A stretch of DNA of 64,000 nucleotides from Streptomyces sulfonofaciens (lineage in GTDB: Bacteria > Actinomycetota > Actinomycetes > Streptomycetales > Streptomycetaceae): assembly GCF_014656295.1 (NCBI RefSeq), contig NZ_BNCD01000020.1, positions 82,123 to 146,122 of the forward strand, given 5' to 3'. Of this stretch, positions 8,629 to 17,719 are shown one piece after another; position 1 is the stretch's first letter, and every line of letters starts with the position of its first letter. The notes under the pieces were generated by a model. That model was not told where the DNA came from, did no database searches, and saw only the letters and a list, made by a program, of their open reading frames with translations. Both the position numbers and the translations under genes were made by a program.

Positions 8629-10476
8629 TCAGCCGAGGAGGCCGCCCACCAGGTTCCCGGACTCGCCGCCCTCGCCGGAGCCGGACGTACCTGACCCCGT
8701 GCCCGACGACGACGCCGACCCGCCCGCCGACGAGGGTCCGGCCGTGGTGGCCGGGGGCTGGGGCGGAGCGGGCCGCCGGGTCGGATAGCTCCCCGCCCCC
8801 TGCGTCTGACTCGGCGCCCCCGCATCCGTGCCCGCGCTCGCCGTCGCGCTCGCCGATCCGGCCGCACCGGTCTGGGACGGGCTTGCGGAAGTGCCCTGCG
8901 TGGGCGAGCCGGACGCCTCGGGGCTCCTGCTGGTCTCCCGGGCCCCGGGCTCCTCGGGCAGCGGTGAGCCGGGCAGCTCGTTGCGCGGGGCCTCGCCCGG
9001 GCCCGGGACGGTGATCCGGTCCGCGTCCCGTACCGCACCGCCGAGGAGCGCGCCGACCAGGAAGGTGAGCCCGGTGACCAGGCCCGCGACGAGCGTGCCG
9101 CGGCGCAGCACCCGGGCGCGCAGTTGCCACAGCTCCGCGCGCGGTCCGAGCGTGCGCCATGCCTCCGAGGACAGCCGGCCGTCGACCGAGTACACCGGCG
9201 CACCGGCGATCACCAGCGGCGACCAGGCGGCCAGGTAGATGATGTCCGGGGCCCCGTAACCGGGCGCGCTCCGCCAGCTCACGGTGACGATCAGCGCCGC
9301 GGACAGCAGCGCGCCGATCGCCGCCACCACCCGCTGCCAGAGCCCGAGCACCGTCAGCACGCCCACGACGACCTGGAGGAACGCCACGCTCAGGCCGGCA
9401 CCGACGGGATGCTGGAGCGCGAAGTCGCGCAGCGGCTCGGCGAGCGCCCACGGGTGCAGCGCGTGCAGCGCCTTCACCAGCCCGCCGCGCTCGCCGCCGT
9501 CGAAGTACACGGGGTCGCAGAGCTTGCTCATCCCCGCGTAGAAGGAGATGAAGCCGAGGAAGACCCGCAGCGGCAGGAGGACGAGGCCGAGGTTCATCCG
9601 GCGGCCCGGGTAGTAGGCGTGCCGCACCGGCTCGGTGCCACGGCGGCGCGCCCGGCCCGTGCCGCCGCGCCGGTCGTCGGCACCGTCGGGGACGAGGACG
9701 TCCTCCGGGCCGTACACGTCGTCGGCGTAGTAGCCGTCGTCGGCATGGTCGCCGCCGTGGTCGCCGTCGTCGGCGTGGTCGCCGTGAGCGGTGCGGTCGC
9801 CGTGAGCGGTGCGGTCCGTGCGGTCGGCGTACGGGCCCTCGCCGCGGCCGCGGCCGGCGGGGGTGCCGGGGCCGTGCGGTTCGTCGTACGCGCCGGCCGC
9901 CACCCGCATCTGCGGCAGCAGCCGGGTACCGGAACCGGTGCGCACCGGGGTGCCTGCCGTGTCGGTGGGGCCGGCGGGGTCAGTGGTGTCGGCGGGGAGG
10001 TCGACACGGGGCATGACCTGGGTGGCGCCGGGGTCGTGCCCCGGCTGTCCGCCGTCCGCGGGCGCGCCGGCGGGCAGCAGGCCCGTGCTGCGGACCGTCT
10101 GGAGGAGCCCGGAGGCGACCGGGTCTCCGGCGGCCGGGCCGCCGCGGGTCAGCGGGCCGCCGCGGCGGCCCACCACCGCGCCGCTCAACGCGGGCGGGTG
10201 CGCGGCGCCGGCGCCCAGCGCCGGAGGGTGCGCGGCGGCACCCAGCGCGGGCTGGTGCAGCGCGGGCTGGTGCAACGCGGTCGCGGACAGGTAGCGGGCG
10301 ACCCGCGGTGACCTGGCGGGCTGCGCGGTCGGGAAGTGCACGCGGAAGCTCGCGTGATTGACGACGACCTGCGCGGGGTCGCTCGGCACCTTCACCATGC
10401 TCAGCACGGGGGCGTCGTCGTATCCGGACGAGCTGTCCCCCGTGGGTGTGCGGGGCGTTCTGGTCTCCACGCTCAT
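8629..10476 (-). CDS. DoxX-family membrane protein with long disordered ends
   Basis: A 615-residue protein. Residues 1 to about 290 are hydrophilic and low-complexity, with repeats such as HQPALHQPAL, AHPPALGAG and TAHGDRTAHGDH followed by an Asp/Tyr-rich patch. The central 150 residues are a four-helix DoxX domain (MNLGLVLLPLRVFLGFISFY; SVAFLQVVVGVLTVLGLW; AAIGALLSAALIVTVSW; IIYLAAWSPLVIAG). A fifth helix (LVTGLTFLVGALLGG) and a Ser/Thr/Gly-rich tail of about 110 residues end in GNLVGGLLG. DoxX proteins associate with membrane redox chemistry, but the reaction here is unknown. ATG at 10476 is the only sensible start. The tail carries several SGSG runs and may be exposed outside the cell. 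Confidence 0.8.
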   Translation of the reverse strand: MSVETRTPRTPTGDSSSGYDDAPVLSMVKVPSDPAQVVVNHASFRVHFPTAQPARSPRVARYLSATALHQPALHQPALGAAAHPPALGAGAAHPPALSGAVVGRRGGPLTRGGPAAGDPVASGLLQTVRSTGLLPAGAPADGGQPGHDPGATQVMPRVDLPADTTDPAGPTDTAGTPVRTGSGTRLLPQMRVAAGAYDEPHGPGTPAGRGRGEGPYADRTDRTAHGDRTAHGDHADDGDHGGDHADDGYYADDVYGPEDVLVPDGADDRRGGTGRARRRGTEPVRHAYYPGRRMNLGLVLLPLRVFLGFISFYAGMSKLCDPVYFDGGERGGLVKALHALHPWALAEPLRDFALQHPVGAGLSVAFLQVVVGVLTVLGLWQRVVAAIGALLSAALIVTVSWRSAPGYGAPDIIYLAAWSPLVIAGAPVYSVDGRLSSEAWRTLGPRAELWQLRARVLRRGTLVAGLVTGLTFLVGALLGGAVRDADRITVPGPGEAPRNELPGSPLPEEPGARETSRSPEASGSPTQGTSASPSQTGAAGSASATASAGTDAGAPSQTQGAGSYPTRRPAPPQPPATTAGPSSAGGSASSSGTGSGTSGSGEGGESGNLVGGLLG

Positions 10477-10606
10477 CTAACCGAGTGACGTGTCCCGAGG
10501 ACACTGCCCTCACCCACGGGATCGGCGTGGCGGACGCACCGCGGGGCGTCGGCCCAGGCAGCGGCGCCATGCCGGCGCCCGGCCCGGCGCGCGCCGGACG
10601 GCACGC

Positions 10607-10723
10607 GCCGACCGAGTGCGGAAACACGCGCCCGGACGGTACGGCGACACGCGCCCGCACACGTGCGGTGACATGACCGCACACATGCGGCGACACGCCG
10701 ACCGAGTGCCGTGACACGCGCCG
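10607..10723. repeat. Direct repeat pair upstream of the DoxX gene / downstream of rlmB
   Basis: The segments 10607-10633 and 10697-10723 share CGCCGACCGAGTGC and an ACACGCGCC tail. Between them ACACGTGCGGTGACATG and ACACATGCGGCGACACG form a second imperfect pair. This is noncoding DNA in the 254-nt gap. Confidence 0.6.
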
Positions 10724-10730
10724 GGTGCCG

Positions 10731-11672
10731 TCAGGCGCGCCGCCGTGCCGCCTCGTAGAGGACGATCCCGGTCGCCACACCTGCGTTCAGCGACTCCGCG
10801 CCACCCGGCATCGCGATCCGCGCCCGGACGTCGCAGGTCTCGCCGACGAGCCGGGACAGGCCCTTGCCCTCGCTGCCGACGACGATGACGACGGGGCCGT
10901 CGAGCACGTCGAGTTCGCCGAGCTCGGCCTCTCCGTCCGCGGCGAGGCCGACCACGACCAGGCCCGCCTTCTTGTACTCGGTGAGGGCCCTGGTGAGATT
11001 GGTGGCGCGGGCCACCGGCGTACGCGCGGCGGTGCCCGCGGACGTCTTCCACGCGCCGGCGGTCATCCCCGCTGCGCGCCGCTCGGGCACCACGACGCCG
11101 TGGCCGCCGAAGGCGCTCACGGAGCGGACCGCGGCGCCCAGGTTCCGCGGGTCGGTGACGCCGTCGAGGGCGACGATCAGCGGATCCTCACCCGCGTCGG
11201 CCGCGGCGGCGGTGAGGTCCTCGGGGTGCGCGTACTCGTACGGCGGGATCTGCAGGACGAGGCCCTGGTGGTTGAGACCGCCGGTCATCCGGTCGAGCTC
11301 GGGGCGCGGGGCCTCCATGAGGTGCAGCCCGGTCCGTTCGGCGGCGAGCCTGAGCGCCTCGCGGACCCGCTCGTCGTTGTCGACGAACTGCTGGACGTGG
11401 AGCATGGTCGCGGGCACGCCCTCGCGCAGCGCCTCGACGACCGGGTTGCGGCCGACCACGTACTCGGCGGGGGACTTGCCGCCGCCGCGGGCGCGCTGGG
11501 GGCGCCCGGCGGCGCGCTTGGCCTTCGCCTGGGCGATGCGGTTCTTGGCGTGTCCGGGGCGCATCTCGGCGGGCGGCGTCGGGCCCTTGCCCTCCAGGCC
11601 GCGGCGCCGCTTGCCGCCGCTGCCGACCTGCGCGCCCTTCTTGCCGGACATGCGGCGGTTGTGTGCGGCCAT
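10731..11672 (-). CDS. rlmB: 23S rRNA (guanosine-2'-O-)-methyltransferase RlmB
   Basis: A 313-residue SpoU/SPOUT rRNA methyltransferase. The first 65 residues are a basic tail (KRRRGLEGKG, KNRIAQAKAKRAAG). The substrate-binding domain follows (VVGRNPVVEALREG), then the knotted domain with motifs GVTDPRNLGAAVRS, VIVVGSEGKGLSRLV and AMPGGAESLNAGVATGI. The family methylates the ribose of G2251 (E. coli numbering) in the 23S rRNA peptidyl-transferase loop using SAM. It is 170 nt downstream of cysS on the same strand, an actinobacterial arrangement. ATG at 11672 gives MAAHNRRMSG; an internal ATG at 11651 is possible. Confidence 0.93.
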   Translation of the reverse strand: MAAHNRRMSGKKGAQVGSGGKRRRGLEGKGPTPPAEMRPGHAKNRIAQAKAKRAAGRPQRARGGGKSPAEYVVGRNPVVEALREGVPATMLHVQQFVDNDERVREALRLAAERTGLHLMEAPRPELDRMTGGLNHQGLVLQIPPYEYAHPEDLTAAAADAGEDPLIVALDGVTDPRNLGAAVRSVSAFGGHGVVVPERRAAGMTAGAWKTSAGTAARTPVARATNLTRALTEYKKAGLVVVGLAADGEAELGELDVLDGPVVIVVGSEGKGLSRLVGETCDVRARIAMPGGAESLNAGVATGIVLYEAARRRA

Positions 11673-11842
11673 GAGTGTGGAGACCTGCCTGTCTGTGGGT
11701 GCGTGCGAACGGGTGGCGTCGGGGACAGTGTCCCGCGCCGGGTGCGGGGCGGCGCGGCTGGGGCCCACCGGTGGCCCGGGACCGGCCGGTGCGGCCGGTC
11801 CCGGGGCACCGGCCACCGGACGTCGCCGGACGGGCCACCGGG

Positions 11843-13243
11843 TCAGCGTGGGCCGAGGGTCCAGCGCGGGCCCTGCGGGCTGTCCTCGATGACCAGGCCG
11901 GACTGGTTGAGCTGGTCGCGGATCGCGTCCGCGACGGCCCAGTCCTTGCGGGCCCGGGCGGACTCGCGCTGCTGGAGGACGAGCCTCACGAGGGTGTCGA
12001 CGACGCCGTGCAGGTCCTCGCTGCGGTCGTTCTCGTCGGACCAGTGGGCGTCGAGCGGATCCAGACCGAGGACGCCGAGCATGGCCCTCACCTCCGCGAG
12101 CCGGGCGACCGCCTCCTCCTTGTCGTCGGCGGCCAGTGCGCTGTTGCCCTGCCTGACGGTGGTGTGCACCACGGCCAGGGCCTGTGGGACGCCCAGATCC
12201 TCGTCCATGGCCTCGGCGAAGGACGGCGGCACCTCGTCGGCCGGGGGGACCGTCTTCCCGGCCTTCTCGGTGACCCGCTGCACGAACCCCTCGATCCGCG
12301 CGAACGCGGACTCCGCCTCGCGCAGCGCCTCGTCGCTGTACTCGATGGTCGAGCGGTAGTGCGGGGTGCCGAGGTAGTAGCGCAGGACGATGGGGCGCCA
12401 GCGCTTGACCATCTCGGCCACGAGCACGGAGTTGCCCAGCGACTTCGACATCTTCTCGCCGCTCATGGTGACCCACGAGTTGTGCACCCAGTACCGCGCG
12501 AACTCGTCACCGTAGGCCCTGGCCTGGGCGATCTCGTTCTCGTGGTGGGGGAAGATCAGGTCGATGCCGCCGCCGTGGATGTCGAAGGCGCTGCCCAGGT
12601 ACTTGTGCGCCATGGCCGAGCACTCCAGGTGCCAGCCGGGCCGGCCGCGGCCCCACGGCGTCTCCCAACTGGGCTCGCCCGGCTTGGCCGCCTTCCACAT
12701 GGCGAAGTCGCGCGGGTCGCGCTTGCCGGTCTCGCCCTCGCCCTCCGGCTGGAGGAGGTTGTCCAGTTCCTGGTTGGACAACTGGAGGTAGGCCGGGAAG
12801 GACTTGACGTCGAAGTAGACGTTCCCCTCGGCCTCGTAGGCGTGGCCGGTGTCGATGAGGCCGCGCATCATCTCCACCATCTCGGTGACGTGGCCGGTGG
12901 CGCGCGGCTCGTAGGTGGGCGGCAGGCAGCCCAGGGCGGCGTAACCGTCGTTGAAGGCCCGCTCGTTCTCGTAGCCGATGGCCCACCAGGGGCGCTGCTG
13001 CTCGGCCGACTTTCGGATGATCTTATCGTCGACGTCCGTCACGTTCCGGACGAACGTCACGTCGTAGCCGCGGTAGTCGAACCAGCGGCGCAGGATGTCG
13101 AAGTTGAGGCCGGAGCGGATGTGCCCGATGTGCGGTGCGGCCTGCACGGTCGCGCCACAGAGGTAGATCGAGACGCAGCCCGGTACAAGCGGGGTGAAGT
13201 CACGGATCTGCCGGGCGCTGGTGTCGTACAGGCGAATAGTCAC
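11843..13243 (-). CDS. cysS: Cysteinyl-tRNA synthetase
   Basis: A 466-residue class I aminoacyl-tRNA synthetase charging tRNA-Cys. It has the HIGH-type motif in AAPHIGHIRSG, the zinc-binding CGATV and WHLECSAM elements, HHENEIAQ, and the KMSKS motif in GEKMSKSLGNS. The C-terminal part is the DALR/anticodon-binding helical region. GTG at 13243 gives VTIRLYDTSAR, the usual N-terminus of the family; the upstream frame is low-complexity. Length is normal. It sits between ispF and rlmB in the actinobacterial ispD-ispF-cysS-rlmB order. Confidence 0.96.
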   Translation of the reverse strand: MTIRLYDTSARQIRDFTPLVPGCVSIYLCGATVQAAPHIGHIRSGLNFDILRRWFDYRGYDVTFVRNVTDVDDKIIRKSAEQQRPWWAIGYENERAFNDGYAALGCLPPTYEPRATGHVTEMVEMMRGLIDTGHAYEAEGNVYFDVKSFPAYLQLSNQELDNLLQPEGEGETGKRDPRDFAMWKAAKPGEPSWETPWGRGRPGWHLECSAMAHKYLGSAFDIHGGGIDLIFPHHENEIAQARAYGDEFARYWVHNSWVTMSGEKMSKSLGNSVLVAEMVKRWRPIVLRYYLGTPHYRSTIEYSDEALREAESAFARIEGFVQRVTEKAGKTVPPADEVPPSFAEAMDEDLGVPQALAVVHTTVRQGNSALAADDKEEAVARLAEVRAMLGVLGLDPLDAHWSDENDRSEDLHGVVDTLVRLVLQQRESARARKDWAVADAIRDQLNQSGLVIEDSPQGPRWTLGPR

Positions 13244-13685
13244 CACTCCAGGGTAGTGGCCCGAAGGCAGTGCCCCGAGTCCTTGTGTCAGAGCGGTTCC
13301 CGGGCCGTGGTAATGCAGTGGTGATGCAGCGGCGTCGCGCCGCGGGGCACATGGCCGCGACATGCGCCGCGGGAGGCGGCAAAACGCGCCACGGGAGGCG
13401 GCGAGAGCCCTGCCGGGGCGGCCGGTCCCGGTTCCGGCCGTTCCGTGCGCCCCGGTGCCCGGCTCCGCGCTCCCCCGGCCCCGACGGGTCCCGCCCCGGC
13501 CCCTCACCTGGCCCCCGACCAGGGCCGGGGGCGCCGGCGCGCGTACGGGCTGCTGCCCGCGGGTCGTTGACGACGCCGGATGCGCCGGGACCGGTGCCGG
13601 GACCGGTGCCGGGACCGGGACCGGGAAGCGGAACGGCCGGAACCGTGGGCCGGGGCGGGCGGAGGGGCGGACCGGGTGCCGCGGG
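13244..13685. other. Gap between ispF and cysS with 12-nt repeats
   Basis: No gene seen. At about 13588-13626 GGACCGGTGCCG-like units repeat, and near 13270-13400 CGCGCCGCGGG-type words recur. It presumably contains the cysS promoter; no clear hexamers stand out. Confidence 0.5.
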
Positions 13686-14378
13686 TCAGGCGGTGGGCGG
13701 CGGACCGGTCCGTACCACCACGGCCGTGGCGATCGCGGCCAGCCCCTCCGCACGGCCGGTCAGCCCGAGGCCGTCCGAGGTGGTGCCGGAGACGGCGACG
13801 GGCGCGCCGGCCGCGGCGCCGAGCGCCTCCTCGGCCTCGGCGCGCCGCTTGCCGATCTTGGGTCTGACCCCGATGACCTGGACCGCGATGTTGCCGATCT
13901 CGAAACCCGCGGCGCGCACGATGCGGGCCGCCTCGGCGAGCAGGGTCACCCCGGAGGCGCCGGACCACTCCGGGCGGTCGGTGCCGAAGTGCACGCCGAG
14001 GTCGCCGACGCCGGCCGCGGAGAACAGCGCGTCGCAGGCCGCGTGCGCGGCCACGTCGCCGTCGGAGTGGCCCGCGAGGCCGAAGCCGCCGCTGGCCTCC
14101 TCGTCCCAGAGCAGCCCCGCGCACCACAGCGCGCGCCCCGCTTCGAAGGCGTGCACGTCGGTGCCGACGCCGACCCTCGGAAGCGGTACGACCGGGGCCG
14201 CGCCGGGGCCGCCGGCCGGGGGGTTCGCCCCGCCGTCCGTGTCCGCACGGCCGGAACCGACGCCACCGGAGCCGGACCCTCCGACTCCGACGCCGCTGGA
14301 ACCGGTCCCTCCGGCTCCGGTGCCTCCGGAACCCGAACCGGCCGCCGCACCTGCGCCGGACACTGTCTCAGAACCCAT
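13686..14378 (-). CDS. ispF: 2-C-methyl-D-erythritol 2,4-cyclodiphosphate synthase with Gly/Ser-rich N-terminal tail
   Basis: A 230-residue protein. The last 160 residues are a complete IspF domain. It has GTDVHAF with the metal ligands Asp and His, GHSDGDVAAHAACDAL with the third ligand, the central DLGVHFGTD loop, and the GTTSDGLGLTGR C-terminal motif. It makes the cyclodiphosphate and CMP in the MEP isoprenoid pathway. About 65 residues of Gly/Ser/Thr repeats (GSGSGGTGAGG) precede the domain. The start is well supported: AGGAGGGCC lies just before the ATG at 14378 and no later ATG or GTG precedes the domain. It overlaps the end of ispD by 11 nt, suggesting translational coupling. Confidence 0.93.
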   Translation of the reverse strand: MGSETVSGAGAAAGSGSGGTGAGGTGSSGVGVGGSGSGGVGSGRADTDGGANPPAGGPGAAPVVPLPRVGVGTDVHAFEAGRALWCAGLLWDEEASGGFGLAGHSDGDVAAHAACDALFSAAGVGDLGVHFGTDRPEWSGASGVTLLAEAARIVRAAGFEIGNIAVQVIGVRPKIGKRRAEAEEALGAAAGAPVAVSGTTSDGLGLTGRAEGLAAIATAVVVRTGPPPTA

Positions 14379-15255
14379 CCTTGGCCCTCCTGCGGGCGAG
14401 TACGGCCTCGGCCAGCACCAGGTCGAGTGGCCGGGTCACCTTGAACGCCTCCTCGTGACCGGGCACCAGGACCACCGGCGCGCCGAGGCGCTCCACCATC
14501 CCGGCGTCGTCGGTCGCGCCCTCGCCGCTGACGGCGACGGTCTCGTGGGCGCGTACGAGGACGGCGCGGGCGAAGCCCTGCGGCGTCTGCACGGCGCGCA
14601 ACCTGGCCCGGTCGGGCGTGGCGACGACGGGTTCGGGCTCGCCGGGTGCGCACGGCCCGATCTCCTTGACCGTGTCGGCGAGCGGCAGCGCGGGCACCAC
14701 GGCGGGCGCGCCGTCGCGCACCGCATCGATGACCGCGTCGACGGTCTCGACGGGCACCAGCGGGCGGGCCGCGTCGTGCACGAGCACGATCCCGATGTCC
14801 GGGGGCACCACGTCCAGGCCCAGCTTGACGGACTCCTGGCGGGTCTCGCCTCCGGGGACCACGAGCACGTCCGCGCGCTCCGGGAGGGCATGCGCGTCGA
14901 GCAGGCTCTTGACCTCGGCGGCGCCGTCCGGCGGAGCGACGACCACGACCAGGTGGACGGCGCGGGAGGCGGCCAGCGCGCGGGCCGCGTGCACCAGCAT
15001 CGGGATGCCGCTGAGCATCCGCAGTGCCTTGGGCGCGCCGGGGCCGAGCCGTACGCCGCGGCCCGCGGCGGGGATCACGGCGGCGGTGCGCGGCGGGCGC
15101 GGGGCGGCCGTGCCGGGGGCGGCGGCGGGCGCCTCGGCGGCGGCCGGGGGTGCCGGTGCGGACGGGGCTCCTGCGGGCGGTGGGGTCGGCGAGTCGGCGG
15201 CGCGGGGCGGCTCGGACGAGCCGGCGGTCCGCACCGGAAGGGAATCGTCAGTCAT
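14368..15255 (-). CDS. ispD: 2-C-methyl-D-erythritol 4-phosphate cytidylyltransferase with Ala/Pro-rich N-terminal extension
   Basis: A 295-residue protein. The cytidylyltransferase domain starts at about residue 58 with AAVIPAAGRGVRLG (CTP-binding glycine loop). It continues through the GGETRQESVKLGL segment and VHDAARPLV to the C-terminal ATDDAGMVERLG and FKVTRPLDLVLAE. It couples CTP to MEP in isoprenoid synthesis. The first 57 residues are Ala/Pro-rich and unlike other IspD enzymes. ATG at 15255 has only a weak purine run upstream (AACGGAACCG), so a shorter form starting inside the extension cannot be excluded. It is followed by ispF with an 11-nt overlap. Confidence 0.93.
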   Translation of the reverse strand: MTDDSLPVRTAGSSEPPRAADSPTPPPAGAPSAPAPPAAAEAPAAAPGTAAPRPPRTAAVIPAAGRGVRLGPGAPKALRMLSGIPMLVHAARALAASRAVHLVVVVAPPDGAAEVKSLLDAHALPERADVLVVPGGETRQESVKLGLDVVPPDIGIVLVHDAARPLVPVETVDAVIDAVRDGAPAVVPALPLADTVKEIGPCAPGEPEPVVATPDRARLRAVQTPQGFARAVLVRAHETVAVSGEGATDDAGMVERLGAPVVLVPGHEEAFKVTRPLDLVLAEAVLARRRAKDGF

Positions 15256-16372
15256 CGGTTCCGTTCAGGTTTGTACGCTCGGGCGGGATGGGTATGGCCT
15301 CAGCGTGCCGGGCGCGACGCCTTGACCGGACCCTTCCGTGACACCGGTCGGGGTAGCTGCCCGGGCCCGGCACGCCAGTCGGCGCACCGTGGAAGCGAAG
15401 AACACCCCGCACCTCCGAGCAGCACCGGCAAGAAGTGACACGTCTCATAGGCCCGGCCGGGCGACCGCCGGTCGGACCGTACTGCACCAGGCACATGCAC
15501 CACACCACCGGTCGGACCGCATGCCGTGTCCGAGGCGGTGGCACGGGCCTGCCGCCCGCAGGGTGGGCCGATCCGCCGAAGGTATTGCCTCGGACAGCCG
15601 AGCGGCGGGGTCATCGTCGACCCCGGAGCGCCGCCCGGTCCCTCGGCGCTGCCTACGCGGTGTCCATGTGCCGCCTTCCGGTGGGCGCAGGTGGCCGGGG
15701 CAGTGATGTCGGTCACTGCCGGGCAGGATCGCCCCGTAGCGGGGCGGCCCGGGCCTGCGCACGGATCGTGCCGGTGCATGAGCCGGGTGGGACGGCAGGT
15801 GCGGGGTGGACGCGGATGCGGACGCCTTGCAGAGGGACGCCGGGCCTGTCCGGCCGGCTCGGCATGCCCGCACACGGCGTGCCCTGCCGTGCCTGCCCGA
15901 ACGCGGGCGGTCGCGGTGTGCCGTGCGGCCACCGGGCCGGGCTGCTGTGGTGTCGTGCCGTCTGCGGCGCCTGTGACGCGTCATGACGCCTGTGACGGCC
16001 GTGACGCCTGTGCCGAGCGTGACGACAGGCTCACGTGTGGCACCGGGCCGGCGTGCACGCCCGGAACCGACCGGTCCGCACCCGCGGTTCCGGCCGGGCC
16101 GAACCCCGGCGCGGAGCAGGTGTCCAGCACCTGCGCGGTGCGGGCGCCCCCCGCCGGTACGGCAGCGCGCTCGGTTCGTGTGCGATCCCGCGCAGCCGAC
16201 GAGCCGATGGCGGCCCGGTGCGGTACGCGCCGTATCCGGCCGCCCGCCGCCGGTACCGACCCGGCGCCGCACGGGCGGCGAGATGCCCGCACATGCCGCA
16301 GTACCCGGCGACCGCTGGCGCGTCGGGCACTACGGCACTGCATACGTCAGTACGTCAAGACGACCGCATACG
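15256..16372. other. 1.1-kb gene-free spacer between carD and ispD
   Basis: Open frames exist on both strands, but all are low-complexity Arg/Ala/Gly/Pro strings without codon-position bias or recognisable domains. Short direct repeats are visible: GACGCCTGTGAC twice near 15980-16010, and GCATACGTCAG at 16340 and 16367. This is unusually long for a spacer inside a conserved block. No RNA gene was recognised. Confidence 0.5.
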
Positions 16373-16855
16373 TCAGGACGCGAGAACCTCGTCGAGCAGG
16401 GCCTCTGCCTTGTCCTCGTTCGTGTTCTCCGCGAGGGCGAGCTCGCTGACCAGGATCTGCCGGGCCTTGGCGAGCATCCGCTTCTCACCTGCGGAGAGTC
16501 CACGCTCGCGCTCACGGCGCCACAGGTCGCGGACCACTTCCGCAACCTTGATGACATCGCCCGATGCGAGCTTTTCGAGATTTGCCTTGTAGCGACGGGA
16601 CCAGTTGGTGGGCTCCTCCGCGTACGGCGCGCGCAGCACCTCGAAGACCCGGTCCAGCCCGTCCTGACCGACCACATCACGCACGCCGACGAACTCCGCA
16701 TTGTCCGCTGGCACACGCACCGTCAGGTCGCCCTGGGCGACCTTCAGCACCAAGTAGGTCTTGTCCACGCCTTTGATCTGGCGAGTTTCGATGGCCTCGA
16801 TCAGCGCGGCCCCGTGATGGGGATAGACCACGGTGTCGCCAACCTTGAACGTCAT
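16373..16855 (-). CDS. carD: CarD-family transcriptional regulator
   Basis: A 160-residue protein. The N-terminal RNA-polymerase-interacting Tudor-like domain starts FKVGDTVVYPHHGAALIEAI, with the VLKVAQGDLTVRVP strand region. It is followed by a helical DNA-binding domain containing NWSRRYKANLEKLASGD, VVRDLWRRERERGLS and KRMLAKARQIL. Actinobacterial CarD binds the RNA polymerase beta subunit and stabilises open complexes at rRNA and other promoters. Length is normal. ATG at 16855 follows GAAGGGGTACCTGTCAC. It is transcribed toward ispD. Confidence 0.96.
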   Translation of the reverse strand: MTFKVGDTVVYPHHGAALIEAIETRQIKGVDKTYLVLKVAQGDLTVRVPADNAEFVGVRDVVGQDGLDRVFEVLRAPYAEEPTNWSRRYKANLEKLASGDVIKVAEVVRDLWRRERERGLSAGEKRMLAKARQILVSELALAENTNEDKAEALLDEVLAS

Positions 16856-17719
16856 GTGACAGGTACCCCTTCCGTGGCTATCCAGGGTAACACGAGAACG
16901 GCGTCTTCTGAATGGCGTTTTCGCAGGTCAGGGCATATCTCAGGGCTTGACAACAGCCTCGGTGACGTGCTGGGCGGCGCTTGCGGAAGCGGGAATTCGC
17001 AGGTCGGAGCGGTTGTACGGGGAGCCGGAAAGCGGGGCGCCCGTCACGCCGAAGGGTTGATCCAAGCGGCCGAACGTCCCGTTTTGTCGGATTCTGCGGC
17101 GGCGACTTCCGCTACTCCGTTCGGCGATCGCAGTCACATCCGAACCGATTGGAGAATTGATCACGGCTCCGGGGTTGATCAATTCTCCGGACTCCGTGCA
17201 TTCCTTACCAGAAATCCACGAGGCGCCGCGCACGGCTGTTATGTGAAAGGCGAACACGAGCCTCATGACGAACACACCGCGAACACGCAGGCAGTGGCCG
17301 GCGGCGCCATCCGCGGCGCCCGGCGCGGGGACGGGCGCGGGGACGGGCGCGGGGACGGGCGCGGCCAATGCGAGGGAGTTCCGGGCGGGCACGACGCCGT
17401 TCAGGGCGGAAACGACGCAGTTCAGGGACCGGCACCGGCCCTTTCAGGGGGGACGGTGCACCTTCGGGGCGGGCGCGGCGGCTTCGGGGCGGGCGGCACG
17501 GCGGACCCGGCGGCGGAGTCGCGGCGGCGCGAGGGGGGCCGTCCTCGGCGTGTCGGGCCCCGGGCGGGCCTGCCGCGGGCCGGGGCCGCGGTGTAGAGGC
17601 GGGTCGGGTGCTGCGCCGGATGGGCGGCTCGGTAACCTGGGCCCGCTGAGAAAGCGTTGGGGTACCGCGTGGGGCGCCCCGACCTCCGTACCGCCCACGT
17701 TCAAGGAGTTGCCGCCGCC
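16856..17719. other. Divergent intergenic region between carD and the lipoprotein gene
   Basis: About 860 nt. The part next to carD (16860-17260) is less GC-rich and non-repetitive and holds the perfect dyad at 17151-17188. A minus-strand frame of 108 codons from an ATG at 17266 to a stop at 16940 crosses it. It uses rare codons such as ATA and AGG, so I do not call it a gene. The carD promoter may use a TACCCT-like -10 near 16888. The part next to the lipoprotein gene is repetitive, with a 12-nt unit GGCGCGGGGACG three times at 17322-17357. Confidence 0.5.
17151..17188. promoter_or_regulatory. Perfect 13-bp inverted repeat upstream of carD
   Basis: Arms GGAGAATTGATCA (17151-17163) and TGATCAATTCTCC (17176-17188) around a 12-nt GC-rich spacer. 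Each arm contains the palindrome TGATCA. The arms are AT-rich in a genome where that is rare. It lies about 300 nt upstream of carD and over 500 nt upstream of the lipoprotein gene. No U tract follows on either strand, so an operator or structured RNA is more likely than a terminator. Confidence 0.55.

Noticed and set aside
16940..17266. 108-codon minus-strand frame upstream of carD
   Set aside because: It uses rare codons (ATA, AGG), lacks the G/C third-position pattern and has no ribosome binding site; listed only as context of the dyad.
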